NCBI GenBank assembly: GCA_963785755.1
Contig: CAWAXG010000063.1
Coordinates: forward strand, 30,864-94,863
Source of the DNA: JACCXG01 sp963785755
GTDB lineage: Bacteria > Acidobacteriota > Vicinamibacteria > Vicinamibacterales > 2-12-FULL-66-21
Reading direction: 5' to 3'
DNA: 64,000 nucleotides
Part shown: in pieces, positions 34,571 through 44,542 of the stretch
Position numbering within the stretch: the stretch's first letter is position 1
How the letters are laid out: each line of letters starts with the position of its first letter
Notes under the pieces: model-generated
Told to the model about the DNA's origin: nothing
What the model saw: only the letters and a program-made list of their open reading frames with translations
Database searches by the model: none
Translations under genes and position numbers: made by a program

Positions 34571-37532
34571 CTACTTGCTCAACGGAAACGGATAGACGGC
34601 CTGCTGCAAGACGCTCTGGAGGCGCTTGCGTTCCTCGACCGTCAACTTCGCCGGCTTCGCGGGATCGAAGAGATCGTCGACGCAGGTCACGAATTCCCGA
34701 TCGAGCGGCTGCCCGGCGGCCGGATATTTCGTCTTGATCTCTTCCCATTGCCGCAGCAGCTCCGGGTGCTCCTCGACCGCGGCGCGCACCTCGCCTCGGG
34801 TCCTGGAGTACGGCGCGATCTGCTGCACGAAGTCGCGAAGAGGCGGGAGATCCGAGGTCGTCGGCACACGCGGACGCGGAGCCTCGGCCTCGCGCGGCGC
34901 GGGCACGGCGACCGTGCCTCGCGCGCGTAACACCGCGGGGAGCGCCGGCGCAGATTTCCTCCGTTGTGTGGCGCGAGCGCTCCGCCGCCCGCGTCTTCGC
35001 CGTCCGCCGCGCACACGCCCCGTTCCGCTCTCGCGATCGACATCGTCGAAGTCGTCGACCGGAACGACGGTGAATCTGCCGATTTCTGCCCAGATCGGTA
35101 GCGAGACTGGCCAGCGAGACGCGTTCCTCCGCGGGCAGGTTGATGGTGCGCGCCGTGTCGCGCTTGAAGCGCGGGCTGGCGCGCAGCAGTTCGAGCCCCG
35201 CGAGCACCAGTTCCGACTGACCGGGTCCGAGACATCGTGGCGCGAGCGATCGCACCAGGATCTCCCAGTCGTGCTCGGATCGGAACTGCTCCTCGAACAC
35301 CGCCTGCACGACGCTCTGATCGCCCGGCTGCGCGGTCTGCAGCAGCGCCGCAAGCTCGTTCAACGTCTGCCCGAGCGTGATCGGCTCGATGCCCTGGGAT
35401 ACCGGCAACCGGCCAACACGCAGGGCCATGGCGCGCGCGACAGTCGCGGCATCGATCGCGCCATTCAGCGCGGCTTGCTCGTCGGCAGTCACCGGCGGCG
35501 TGTTGAGCGCCTGATTGGCCTCGTCTATCGCCTGGCGAACGTCTTCCGCCTGGTCGAGCGCCGCCTGCCGGTTCGGTCCGATATTGGCGCCGGTCACATC
35601 GGCGATGGCGAGCATCGCGGCACGGAGCGCGACCCGGGCTTCGAACAGGGCGTCGACGGCAATGTCGAGGTTCGTGCTCAATCCCCCGGCGCCGTCGATG
35701 GTGAGTGCCAACGAAGTCGTAGCCGTCGGCCATTTCGCCGCGATCCACGCCGGCAATCGAGAAATCAGGAATGGCGTCTGCCGGATCGTCGGCGATGTCA
35801 CTCGACGGATCGCTCGTCGTGACGCCGACCGCGAACTCGATGACGTCGATCAGCACGAGAATGGCCTCTTCGATTCCGAGCGGAACGGCCCGGGCAGTCT
35901 CCGGTGATTTCGAACAGCAGGTGGGTGTTCGTATTCACGTCGGTTTCAATCAGCGTCGGCACCAGGAACAGCGCCCGGCGAATCCCCTCCGACACCGTCC
36001 GGGAGGCCGCGCCCGCCTCCGCGGCGACGATGGCATGACGCAGGAATCCGGCAGTGATGCGCGCCGTCGCCGTCGTGTCGATCGGCTCGACCGCCTCGAT
36101 CAGGTCGAGCGCAGAGCGCGCGCCCTCGAGCAGCACCTCGAACGCGGCCACCGGTGTGACGCAGGCCCCCTCGTTCGCGAGGTTGCGCGCGATCAGGCCG
36201 TAGACACTCGCCCGCTGTTCCTCGACGCCGAACGTCGGCGGGATCCCGCTGCCCTGCGCGTAGAGGTCGATGGCGCGATCGACGTCGTAGAGGACCTTGT
36301 CGAGCTGCACCTGGCACTTCAGATCCTCGCCGCCGCAGCTGCACCCGGAGAGGAAACATTCGACTTCGCGCGCGTACTCGCCTCGCAGGCTGACGAGATC
36401 GCGCAGAATCCGCCGTCCTTCACGATCGGGTTCATCGGCCTGCTGCGCCGCAAGCGGCAGCGGCATCGCCAGATCGATGAGGCGGGCGCCCGATCGCGTT
36501 TCGGCAAAGCCGTCGAGAAACAGCTGGAGCGAGCGGACGTAGAGCGCCAGCGCCGCGGTGATCGGTCCGGTCGGCGTGCTGCTCAGCAGCCGGCTGGCGA
36601 TATCGAACAGCCGCGACATGCGGGCGATCTCGACTGGCGACGTCGCCGCGACTTGACGCAGCGCGTCCGGATCCTGTCGCGCGACTTCGCCGACCAGTCC
36701 ATCGACAATGGCGGCGAGGAGATCGGCGCGCAGATAGACCCGGAGCTCAGGAGCACCGCGCAGCTGCAGCTCGTTGAGCAGGGCCCGGTACGCTTCCAGC
36801 GCGTCGCCCCAGTCGTCGTTCTCCGTGTCGATCTCGGTGCCGGACAGCCTGCGAACGGCGAAGACGAGCGCGTCGCGGCGGTCGCGGAGCTCGAACACGG
36901 GCACCTGGATGATGAACCCGCCTTCGGACAGGCCGGCGTTGAACAGCGCCTCGCCCATCATGATTCGGACCACGTTCGCCGCGTTGTCGAGCGTCGTCGC
37001 CAGGCGGCGGTAGTCGGTATTGAGCGGCAGGTTCATCACGCCGACCAGCCGCGCGACGCGGGCGAACTCGCCGAGCTTGCGCACCGCGAGGAAGCCGCGA
37101 TCGCGCATCGCGGGGTCCTGGGCGAGGCGCGCGGCCGCGCCGCCCTCGGCGAACTCCCGCAGCAGGGTGTCGCGCCAGCCGCGAATCTCGGTGGCCCATT
37201 CGCGGTTGTCGCGCGAGTCGATCAGGGCGGCAAGATCCGAGTCGAGATCCGTCAGCACCCGCCGTTCTTCTTTCGTGGCGGGAGTGGTCGGCCGGGCCGG
37301 TGACCGCGGGCAGGGCGATCGGCTGCGCCTCGTAGCGGACGGGCAGGCCCGACACTTCCTGATCGATGCGCGCCGCGTCGGCGGCGTAGCGCTTGCGCAG
37401 CGCGGTCACGACCTCGACGACGTTGCGTGGATCTCCGACCCGCAGCTCGCGTCGCAGGAAGTCGTCGATCATCCTGGACCCGGTCACTTGAAGCGCGGTC
37501 GTCGTACCAGTCGTCCCGTAGGTGCCGTTCAT
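34571..37532 (-). CDS. very large hypothetical protein of the operon (several frameshifts)
   Basis: Read across about five frame changes (near 37270, 35870, 35720 and 35100 among others) this is close to 985 residues. It starts MNGTYGTTGTTTALQV, then SRMIDDFLRRELRVGD. The body is largely helical: LREFAEGGAAARLAQDP, GVMNLPLNTDYRRLATTLDN, FLSGCSCGGEDLKCQVQLD (a four-cysteine cluster), GIRRALFLVPTLIETDVNT. It ends DPAKPAKLTVEERKRLQSVL plus a short tail. It might be two genes if one frame change is a true stop, but the spacing to its neighbours is tight. The cysteine cluster could bind zinc or iron-sulphur. No family recognised. Confidence 0.6.
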
Positions 37533-37563
37533 GATGTCCTCGTGTGGTTGGCCTCCGGCCGCA

Positions 37564-38866
37564 TTACGCGACCGCTCTGATCCTCACCGTCGGGTCCGTG
37601 TCCGCAGCCCCCCGCCTGGCGAGATTCGTCAGCACGGTGCGCGCGATCGCTTCGGGCTCAGCCAGCTGCCGTTCGAACGCATAGCGGCTCGCGCTCACCG
37701 CAAACCGCGGCGGCACATCGGTTGGCAGCCTGCCGCGTCCGATAGCGGCCGCGGTCCGCTGAATCGTGCGCTCGTCCGCCGACGAGAAGGGCACGACGTC
37801 GACCAGTGCGCGCTGCGCGAACCCGCGCCTCGTCTGATAGGCGATCTCGTCGACCACGTGCGGGATGATGCGCGAGGCGGTCGCAATCAGCTGTGCCGGA
37901 ACCCGGCCCCGCGGAATGTGGCTCGAATAGAGCGTCCCCCAGATCCGCTGAATGCGCCGGGCTTGTCCCACGAACCCCATGCGCCTGAGCATCTCCGCCT
38001 GGATGAACATGCGGAGGTACGGCGTCGGGTGCACGCCGAGCGGGCGGAACGAGAGCACGCGCGACGCGGGATACGCCAGGAAATCCTTCATCGACCGCGC
38101 CGACGCTGGTCCGCCCAACAAGATGGCCACCAAGTCTGCGAATATTTCTTTGTGCCACCGCGCATAAATTCGCGTCACCCACGCGTTGCGGCTGACCTGA
38201 AAGACGCGGCGCTGGACGGCCTGCTGCGTCTCCTGCCACACCCCGAGATCCGCCTGGAGGTTGTGGCCAATCTCGTGCAGCAGCACGCCCATTCCCCAGG
38301 GCGATTCGATCCGCTCGGTACGGCACGCGCACGAGCGGAAACGGATTGTGCTCGCCGAGCAGGCGCCGCAGCATCACGCCGCGCCGGAACGTCGCCGGCG
38401 AGAAGCTGTGTTCGAGATAGGTGACCGGCTTCAGCAGCGGACCACGGATGAGACCCGGCGCCGCCTGCCGGACGATCTGAAAACAGTCGGCGGCGATGGT
38501 GTCGCACGCCGCCAACGCCGGCGCGAACGCCGTGCCGCGCTGGATGAAGACGTCGAAGAACAATCCGTACGCCCGACGTGCCCGATCCACCTCCCGTTCG
38601 ACGAGCGCAGCCCGGCGCAACAGATCGTCGTAGCGGCTGCCAGGCCGCCGCAGCTCCCTCGCCAGTGCGGACAACTGCGTGCGCACGTGCCGATCGATCT
38701 GCCCGAGCCGGGTGTTCGCCGCGGCGAAATGCGCCGGCGATGGCGTGTACGGCACATCTTCGGGCCGGATGCCGACCGACTGCCGATTGAAGGTCGCGAG
38801 CCGGCGTGCGCGCGCCGCCAGGCTGCGGATCTTGGCATCGAGAAATGCGTACAGCTCCGTTTTCAC
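37564..38866 (-). CDS. HEXXH zinc-metallopeptidase-like protein (one frameshift)
   Basis: About 434 residues with a frame change near 38325. The zinc site is GVLLHEIGHNLQADLGVW (HEIGH). About 40 residues later comes RWHKEIFADLVAILLGG, whose glutamate or aspartate is a likely third ligand as in gluzincins. The N-terminal 170 residues are helical (YAFLDAKIRSLAARARRL, LVEREVDRARRAYGLFF). The start is GTG 38866; a GTG at 38921, immediately after the TAG of the upstream gene, would need a frame change. There is no signal peptide. HEXXH proteins occur near bacterial injection systems and toxin loci, but none of those structural genes are visible here. The active site looks complete. Confidence 0.72.
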
Positions 38867-38921
38867 TTCGTCCTCGACCGAGGATGTCGCCGACCAACCA
38901 CCCGGGGACCATCGCCGTCAC

Positions 38922-40046
38922 CTATGCGGGCGCGATGGAGATGCGAACCGGGCCGCGGAACGACAAGGTCCGTCTCCGCCGTCGGCCCCCCATGCCACGC
39001 CGGCCGCGCCGACGGAGCGCCACGCCAGGCGCGGCACCGGCGCGTGCGCGCAGGCGTCGAGCCGCGCGCGATGGACGTGAGAGTCGTGCGGCCGCGCGTG
39101 GGCTCGCGGCGACTCGTGCGGCCGTGCGACGAATCAGGCGCGGGGCCGTTCGCGGCGTCCCGCGCCGGCGCCGGATCATGATCGTCACCCGTCGCACGAC
39201 TCGGGGCACCGCGCGAATGGCTTGTGGCCCCTGACGGCGGACGATCGCGCGTGCCGCCTGACTCGTGGCGCGAGTCACCGCCCGGCCAAGCGCACGAGCG
39301 GCGGCAGGACGCGCCGCACGAGCGCCCGGCGTGGTCAGCGTGCGGACGGCGTAGCGGCCAGCCATGCCGGCCAGCACCGGAACGAATTCGTCCATTTCGT
39401 CTTCACTGGCCGCCTCGTCAGCCGCGATGTCGGCAAAGGCGTCCATGGCGTCGGCGCGTAGCAGCCCCCCGATGACGTTCGAGAGGCCACCGCCGAGCGC
39501 TGTTCCAATCTCCTGTCCCGCGATCCCGCCAATGCGCCTGGCGCCCTGGCGCAGCAGGCGCAGACCGATGGGCAGCGCACGGCGGCGGATGCGTCGCAGC
39601 ACAGGCGACGCGGCACGGCGGAGGCGGCCCCAGACGCGTCGGATGAACTCGTCCTCGTCCTCGGCGTCGGCCGCATCGGCGAACGCCTGTTCGACGGCGT
39701 CGCCTTCGAATCCGTCCTCGAGTCCTTCTTCGAATCCGTCGCCCGCGTCCTCCTCGGCCCAGAGGTCGGCGTCCTCCTCCTCCAGCGCATCGACGTCGCC
39801 CTCGGCGGCCAGGGCGTCTTCGTCCGCGCTGTCTTCCTCGAAGCTGTCCTCTTCGAAGCTGTCTTCTTCGAAGCCGTCGTCTTCGAAGCTGTCTTCCTCG
39901 AACTCGTCGCCGGCCTCAGCGCTTTCGAAGGCGTCCTCGCCGAACGCGTCCTCGAAGCCGTCGGCAAAGCCGTCGCCCGCGTCGACGAGCGCGTCGCTGC
40001 TGACGTCCTCTTCGAACAAATCGCTTTCAAAGCCAGTGCTTTGCAT
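38922..40046 (-). CDS. bipolar protein: acidic N-terminal half, basic C-terminal half
   Basis: The 374-residue protein from ATG 40046 has an unbroken frame. Residues 1-130 are almost entirely D, E, F, A, G and S, with repeated FEEDSFEEDSFEED-type units. A middle part, about 130-225, is alanine/glycine/arginine-rich with a hydrophobic glycine-rich stretch (GGIAGQEIGTALGGGLSNVI). Residues 225-374 are strongly basic (RRVTIMIRRRRGT, RRGRRGMGGRRRRRTLSF). No enzyme motif is visible. Net charge therefore changes sign along the chain, which suggests self-assembly, partner neutralisation, or binding of nucleic acid or polyanion by the tail. It is a paralogue in design of the gene directly upstream (12-base gap). 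Confidence 0.75.
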   Translation of the reverse strand: MQSTGFESDLFEEDVSSDALVDAGDGFADGFEDAFGEDAFESAEAGDEFEEDSFEDDGFEEDSFEEDSFEEDSADEDALAAEGDVDALEEEDADLWAEEDAGDGFEEGLEDGFEGDAVEQAFADAADAEDEDEFIRRVWGRLRRAASPVLRRIRRRALPIGLRLLRQGARRIGGIAGQEIGTALGGGLSNVIGGLLRADAMDAFADIAADEAASEDEMDEFVPVLAGMAGRYAVRTLTTPGARAARPAAARALGRAVTRATSQAARAIVRRQGPQAIRAVPRVVRRVTIMIRRRRGTPRTAPRLIRRTAARVAASPRAAARLSRPSRAARRLRARAGAAPGVALRRRGRRGMGGRRRRRTLSFRGPVRISIAPA

Positions 40047-40058
40047 GGGACTTCTCCT

Positions 40059-41226
40059 TCATCTCGCGACAGCTATCCTCGGGTAGACCGCTCCGGCCGG
40101 CACGGTGCGCAGGATGCGGCGGCGCGCCGCCACGCGCCGCGCGGCCGCCGCCGGGCTCGAGGCACCCAGTCCCGGCCGCATCCGCGCGCGGCGCACGACC
40201 TGCTGCGCGACGGCGCGCGCCGTCGCGGGAAGCGCCGCGGCCGCGCCACGAGCCGAGCGGCGCTGCTGCAGCCGGCGGCGCATGATTCGCGCGATCATCC
40301 GGAGGATGCGCAACCGGCGTCCGGGACCCCCGCCCACGGCAGACGCAGCCCGCAGCATCGTGCGTTCGGCAGCGGCGGCACGGCGTGCAATCGGAGGAGG
40401 AATGTTCCCGGCCACGCGCGGCGTGGCGATGCGAGTGGCGAGGCCGGCGCCGAGCGGCAGCGCGACCCCCGGCGCCACCTGACCCGGCGTCCGACATGTC
40501 CGCCAGCGCATCCAGCGCGGCGTCGTCGTCGAGACCATCTCCGCCTCCTCGAAGGATGGCTCCCGCGATGCGGCCGCCGACGCCCGGAACCAGCCCGCCG
40601 ACGGCGCCGGCAAGGGCGCCTCGTAAGCCCCGTCCTGATGCGAGCCCTCGTGCGGCACCGATGCCGGCCGACACCAATCGGCCCCACGGTCCCGCGAGAC
40701 CGGCGACGCGCTGTATCATCGGCAGCGCCCGCCGAAGCAGCGGCGCCGCCGCACGCACGCCGCGCGCGGCAAGACGTCCGACACTGCGGAGGCCGCGTCC
40801 GACACGACGGAGGCCGCGTCCGACGCGCCGGAAGAACGCTTCGGCGTCGTCGGCATCCATCGCCTGCAGGACGGCGGGGTTGAGGCGTTGCGCGATCGCG
40901 GAGGCCGCCGCGCCGGAAATCAAGCGTGGCGCTGACGGCAGGTAGAGACCGCTGGCTTCGTCGAGCGCGAAGTCACCGAACTCATCCCCCTCGTCGAGCT
41001 CGTCGCCCGCGGCCAGCTCGTCTTCGAACTCGTCGCCGAGCGCGTCCGCCTCCTCGAGCTCGTCGAGCGCGTCGACGTCCTCGAACTCGTCGCCTTCGTC
41101 GAGCTCGTCGAGCTCGTCGTCCTCCCCGAAGGCGTCCTCCTCGAATTCGTCCGCCTCTTCGAAACCGTCAGCGGCCTCGATGTCTTCGCCTTCGAGCTGA
41201 TCTTCTTCGATGAGTGCCTGGCTCAT
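40059..41226 (-). CDS. bipolar protein, second copy: acidic N terminus, glycine-rich middle, basic tail (one frameshift)
   Basis: ATG 41226 follows GGAGGGCGCA, a strong ribosome-binding site, and is the first gene of the operon. About 389 residues: 1-100 acidic (LIEEDQLEGEDIEAADGFEE, then DEFEDVDALDELEEADALGD); 100-240 with arginine-rich helices and glycine-rich segments (RRVGRGLRRVGRGLRSVG, GRGLRGALAGAVGGLVPG). After a frame change near 40480 the basic tail follows (RRLRILRMIARIMRRRLQQR), ending AGAVYPRIAVAR. The layout is shared with the next gene, although direct sequence similarity is low outside composition. The glycine-rich helical middle could insert in a membrane or assemble. Function unknown. 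Confidence 0.72.
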
Positions 41227-41427
41227 TGCGCCCTCCGCTGATGGAATCCTCCGGTCGGCGCACATCGTGTCAGGGCGGCGCCGCCGGGACTAGTCACACG
41301 TTCGCTGTAGCGCAACCGAGGGACACGGCGTGTGTGGCTCCGACGCGCGGTGCGCTCGCCTGAACGTGTGACGAGACGGCGACCGGCGGGTCGCGCAACA
41401 ATGCGCGGCGCGCAAAAGGAGATCTCT

Positions 41428-42429
41428 ATGTGCGGGCGTCCTGGATGTATGTGCGGCCGATCGAGCCGCCTCCGCTTCGACGATCTCGATGCATCGGCTT
41501 TCCTCGATGACCAGGAGGGCTTCGCTGCGCTCGATGACGAGGCTGATTGGGCCGACTGGGACTCACTGGACGCGTTCGGCTCCGACCGCGGAGCCGACCA
41601 ATTCACCTTCGGGACCGACAATCGCTTTCGGGTCAGATCGCAGCCGCGACAACCTTCGACGCGATTGTTCCCGTTCAACACCGTCTGTCTGATCCGGCCA
41701 GCAAGCGGCGGCGGCTTCTTTTCCGGTGTGCTCGTCGCCCCACGTGTGGTGCTCACCGTGAAGCACGCGTTGTTCGCGAATATCGATCCTCCAGCGTGCG
41801 GCCCACGACTGTCCACCGCCACAACCAGGTCGAAAGGAGCGGTGATCGTCCGCCCGGGGCTGGATCAGACGCAGCGGCCAGGACAGCGCACCATCGCGCG
41901 GCCGTTCGCGATCAGAGCGCCGGCAGCGGCGCAATTCGCCCACCCGCGAGTGGACATCGGACTGATCGTCCTGCCGCGAGCCTTCCGCGCGCCGACGCGA
42001 TTCATGCTGCTGCAGCCGCGGAGCGATGCCCAGACCCGGACTCGCCTGGTGACCCTGGCCGGCTATCCAGGGGACATGCCGTTCGGGACGATGTGGGCTC
42101 ATTCCGATCGTGTCCTGTCACTCAACCCGACACATCTCATGTACCAGATCGATCTGTGCCCGGGTCAAAGCGGCGGACCAGTCTGGCTGCTCGGAAGTGG
42201 CGGCACACGAATTCTGCTGGCGATCCAGTCGCAGCAGGTGGAGAGCGGCGTCCCGCCAGGTCAGCTCAATTGCGGTGTCCGCACTGCCGGGTCGCCGATC
42301 CACAACTGCGGCGTCCGGCTGACGTGCGACGTCATCCGATGGATCCTGGACATCTGCCGACGTCGCGGCGTCCGCGCGCCGAACGTGGATCAGCCGACGT
42401 TCCGCCGCTGCCCGCGCCGCGCGGCGTGA
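41428..42429 (+). CDS. trypsin-like serine protease with acidic N-terminal segment
   Basis: ATG 41428 is preceded by AAAAGGAGATCTCT, a near-perfect ribosome-binding site. The 333-residue protein begins with a cysteine-rich start (MCGRPGCMCGRSS), then an acidic segment of about 40 residues (RFDDLDASAFLDDQEGF, ADWADWDSLDAFG). The protease domain from about 85 carries the catalytic triad: His in RVVLTVKHALF, Asp in PRVDIGLIVLP, and Ser in CPGQSGGPVWLL. It resembles V8/glutamyl-endopeptidase-like S1 proteases. The acidic segment resembles the N termini of the two bipolar proteins encoded divergently 200 bases away. No signal peptide is visible, so export, if any, must use another route. Confidence 0.85.
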   Translation: MCGRPGCMCGRSSRLRFDDLDASAFLDDQEGFAALDDEADWADWDSLDAFGSDRGADQFTFGTDNRFRVRSQPRQPSTRLFPFNTVCLIRPASGGGFFSGVLVAPRVVLTVKHALFANIDPPACGPRLSTATTRSKGAVIVRPGLDQTQRPGQRTIARPFAIRAPAAAQFAHPRVDIGLIVLPRAFRAPTRFMLLQPRSDAQTRTRLVTLAGYPGDMPFGTMWAHSDRVLSLNPTHLMYQIDLCPGQSGGPVWLLGSGGTRILLAIQSQQVESGVPPGQLNCGVRTAGSPIHNCGVRLTCDVIRWILDICRRRGVRAPNVDQPTFRRCPRRAA

Positions 42430-42457
42430 ACACGCATCCGAGCGTAACGAGAAGACG

Positions 42458-43150
42458 ATGACGACCGAACTCGCCGGCCTTCCGGGATATCGGAGAGTTG
42501 CGCAAACCGCCACGCGCGACTGCCCCGTGGCGCTCCTCCGGCGCGGCCGGCGCTATGCGATCACGTCGTGCCGGCACATTCTCATGACCAACGAGGACAC
42601 GCGATCGGAGCGGGCGCTCGGCCGGATCGCCGCGCGGCTGGTCCACGGCCGCGCGCGGCCGCGCGTCCTCGTCGGCGGACTGGGCATGGGGTTCACGCTG
42701 CGTTCACTGCTCGACCGGCTGCCGTCCGGCGCATGCGTCGTCGTGGCGGAACTGCTGCCGGCGGTGGCGCGATGGAACCGACGCCATCTCGGTCATCTCT
42801 CAGGACACCCGATGCGCGACGGCCGCGTCCGGCTTCGCATCAGCGACGTCGCCAACCTCGCGACCGGGCGGCCGGTCTGGGACGCCATCGTGCTCGATGT
42901 CGACAACGGGCCGGACTGGCTGGTGCAGAAGCGGAACGGCGCGCTGTACGGACGCGAGGGACTGACCCGCCTGCTCCGTTCGCTGCGGTCCGGCGGTGTT
43001 CTCATGGTCTGGTCTGCCGATCCTCATCACCTCTTCGAAAGGCGCCTCACGTCGATGGGACTTCGCTGGCGGCGTTATCAGATCGCGACAGGCGATGAGC
43101 CGGAGGGTGCGGTCCTCTATGCCGTGCGACCCACTATACCGGGCCGGTAA
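42458..43150 (+). CDS. SAM-dependent methyltransferase / spermidine synthase-like protein
   Basis: The 230-residue protein has a Rossmann core of the spermidine-synthase type: RPRVLVGGLGMGFTLRSLLD (glycine motif), CVVVAELLPAVARWNRRHLG (acidic residue for the adenosine ribose), and WDAIVLDVDNGPDWLVQKRN. This last segment replaces the aminopropyl-transferase D-x-x-D/GP region with DVDNGPD. The family often acts on polyamines, but many such homologues are methyltransferases of unknown substrate. It is in the same direction as the protease with a 28-base gap, so co-transcription is likely. Frame intact. Confidence 0.78.
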   Translation: MTTELAGLPGYRRVAQTATRDCPVALLRRGRRYAITSCRHILMTNEDTRSERALGRIAARLVHGRARPRVLVGGLGMGFTLRSLLDRLPSGACVVVAELLPAVARWNRRHLGHLSGHPMRDGRVRLRISDVANLATGRPVWDAIVLDVDNGPDWLVQKRNGALYGREGLTRLLRSLRSGGVLMVWSADPHHLFERRLTSMGLRWRRYQIATGDEPEGAVLYAVRPTIPGR

Positions 43151-43223
43151 CCGACGACGGCGCCGCGGTGCAGCGAGCGTCACCTGCCATCGATACTGAT
43201 CACCGCCGCGCGCGGCCCGTCAG

Positions 43224-43316
43224 CACGTGGCACGTGGCACGTGGCACGTGGCACGTGGCACGAAAAGCACGTTCGCACACAGCACGTGGCACGCGGCACG
43301 TGCGTCACGTGCGTCA
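43224..43316. repeat. GTGGCAC heptamer repeat array
   Basis: Five perfect GTGGCAC units in tandem (43226-43261), then more degenerate units (GTGGCACGCGGCACGTGCGTC). Because the junction CACGTG is palindromic, the array can fold on itself. The array ends at the stop codon of the HELQH gene (43314), and so, like two others in this window, touches a gene's 3' end. Confidence 0.85.
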
Positions 43317-43860
43317 CCGCCGCGCGCGACGCGCTTCCTGGACCTCCCTGGCCACCTGACGTCCGACATCAATCGCCGCCTGCGTCTCCCATCCGCCGAA
43401 CGCCCGCCAGACGCCTGAACCCGGCCGTTTGGACTCCGCTTCGAAATCCAGCCCGCGCGTCCGCTCGATCACGTGTTGGAGCTCGTGGGCCACGAGCTCG
43501 ATGCGCTTCGGCGACGGGCGGGATCGAGACGACGGCCACGACGACCCCGTCGTGGACTTCCATCCTCGATATGGCCCTGGACTGCGAATCGGTACGGCCC
43601 CATTCCATGGCAACCACCGCCCGCGCGGCGGCGAGTTCCTCACATAGCCGGCGGAGGGTCGGCGAGCGTTCCAATCCGTCGTCGACGGCCCCCTCGAGAG
43701 TGCCCGTGACGACCAGCCGGCAGGGCCGGCGTGGCGTCCGGGCCGGGCTCTCGCCCTCCTGGGCGAACCCGATCGTGAGGCTGGAACCCAGAACAACCAG
43801 CAAAACCGCGAGCGAAGCGGCATGTCGCGCTGTGGCGAAAACCCCGGAATGACGTGCCAT
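43314..43860 (-). CDS. small secreted HEXXH protein (frameshifted)
   Basis: ATG 43860 opens a signal peptide (ASLAVLLVVLGSSLTIGFAQ). About 70 residues later (RRLCEELAAARAVVAMEWG, MEVHDGVVVAVVSIPP) the frame changes near 43530 and continues RIELVAHELQHVIERTRGLD, then FEAES and GGWETQAAIDVGRQVAREVQ to the stop at 43314, about 182 residues. HELQH is a zinc-peptidase site, with the downstream FEAE glutamate as a candidate third ligand. This is a minimal exported metallopeptidase-like protein, apparently intact apart from one indel. It diverges from the ECF sigma gene at 43971. Confidence 0.7.
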
Positions 43861-43970
43861 GTCGGCCCCCCTGTTCCCTGCCCCGGCGTGAGGCGCGGGG
43901 CGGGTCAGGGGAAACGCGGCAGGCCGCGGAATTCGGTCTCATCGGCCCCGAAGTGGCGTCTAATTGGTCC

Positions 43971-44540
43971 ATGCGCGCAGCCCAGGCGGACGTCACGGGA
44001 CTGCTCGTGGCCTGGAACCAGGGAGACGAGGCGGCGCGAGCGCGGCTGATCGAGGCGGTTTACGGGGAATTGCGCCGGCTGGCGCGGGGCTATCTACGGC
44101 GCGAGCGTCCGGACCATTCGCTGCCGCCGACCGCGCTCGTCCACGAGGTCTATCTGAAGCTCGTCGATCAAGGGCGGGTGCGCTGGCAGAATCGCGTGCA
44201 GTTCTTCGCGATCGCGGCGCATCAGATGCGGCGGATCCTGGTCGATCATGCGAGGGCGCGGTACGCGGCCAAGAGGCGGGCCGACGCGCGCGTGCCGTTC
44301 CAGGACATCGATGCCGCGTCCGATCCCATCGACCTGGACGTCCTCGAGCTCGACACGGCGCTGGAGCGGCTGGCGGCGAAGTATCCCCGTCAGAGTCAGC
44401 TCGTGGAGCTGCGCTTCTTCGGCGGCCTCACCGTCGAGGAAACGGCCGCGGTCCTGGAGGTCGCGCCGATCACGGTCAAGCGTGACTGGGCCCTCGCGAA
44501 GGCGTGGCTGTACCGCGAAGTGCACAAGCAGGTGGAGTAG
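43971..44540 (+). CDS. ECF-like sigma factor, TIGR02999-type (acidobacterial sigma-70_X6)
   Basis: The 189-residue protein starts at ATG 43971. It has the signatures of the group: VTGLLVAWNQGDEAARARLI, YGELRRLARGYLRRERPDHS, LPPTALVHEVYLKLV, QFFAIAAHQMRRILVDHARA and LVELRFFGGLTVEETAAVL, then the HTH EVAPITVKRDWALAKAWLYR. In Acidobacteriota and Planctomycetes such sigma genes are typically followed by a Ser/Thr kinase, as here with a two-base gap before the kinase ATG. The kinase probably controls sigma activity or responds with it. The 3' end of a second, deleted copy of this gene survives at about 47575-47606. Confidence 0.9.
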   Translation: MRAAQADVTGLLVAWNQGDEAARARLIEAVYGELRRLARGYLRRERPDHSLPPTALVHEVYLKLVDQGRVRWQNRVQFFAIAAHQMRRILVDHARARYAAKRRADARVPFQDIDAASDPIDLDVLELDTALERLAAKYPRQSQLVELRFFGGLTVEETAAVLEVAPITVKRDWALAKAWLYREVHKQVE

Positions 44541-44542
44541 CC

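Noticed and set aside
38922..40086. Open plus-strand frame of serine/lysine repeats opposite the acidic gene
   Set aside because: It is the mirror of GAA/GAC-rich codons; it has no ribosome-binding site and no plausible product.
31566..41226. The operon as a contractile injection system or phage tail locus
   Set aside because: No sheath, tube, spike, baseplate or AAA+ gene is recognisable; an HEXXH protein alone is not enough.
43224..43316. GTGGCAC array as a CRISPR
   Set aside because: Units are contiguous heptamers without spacers, and there is no cas gene in the window.
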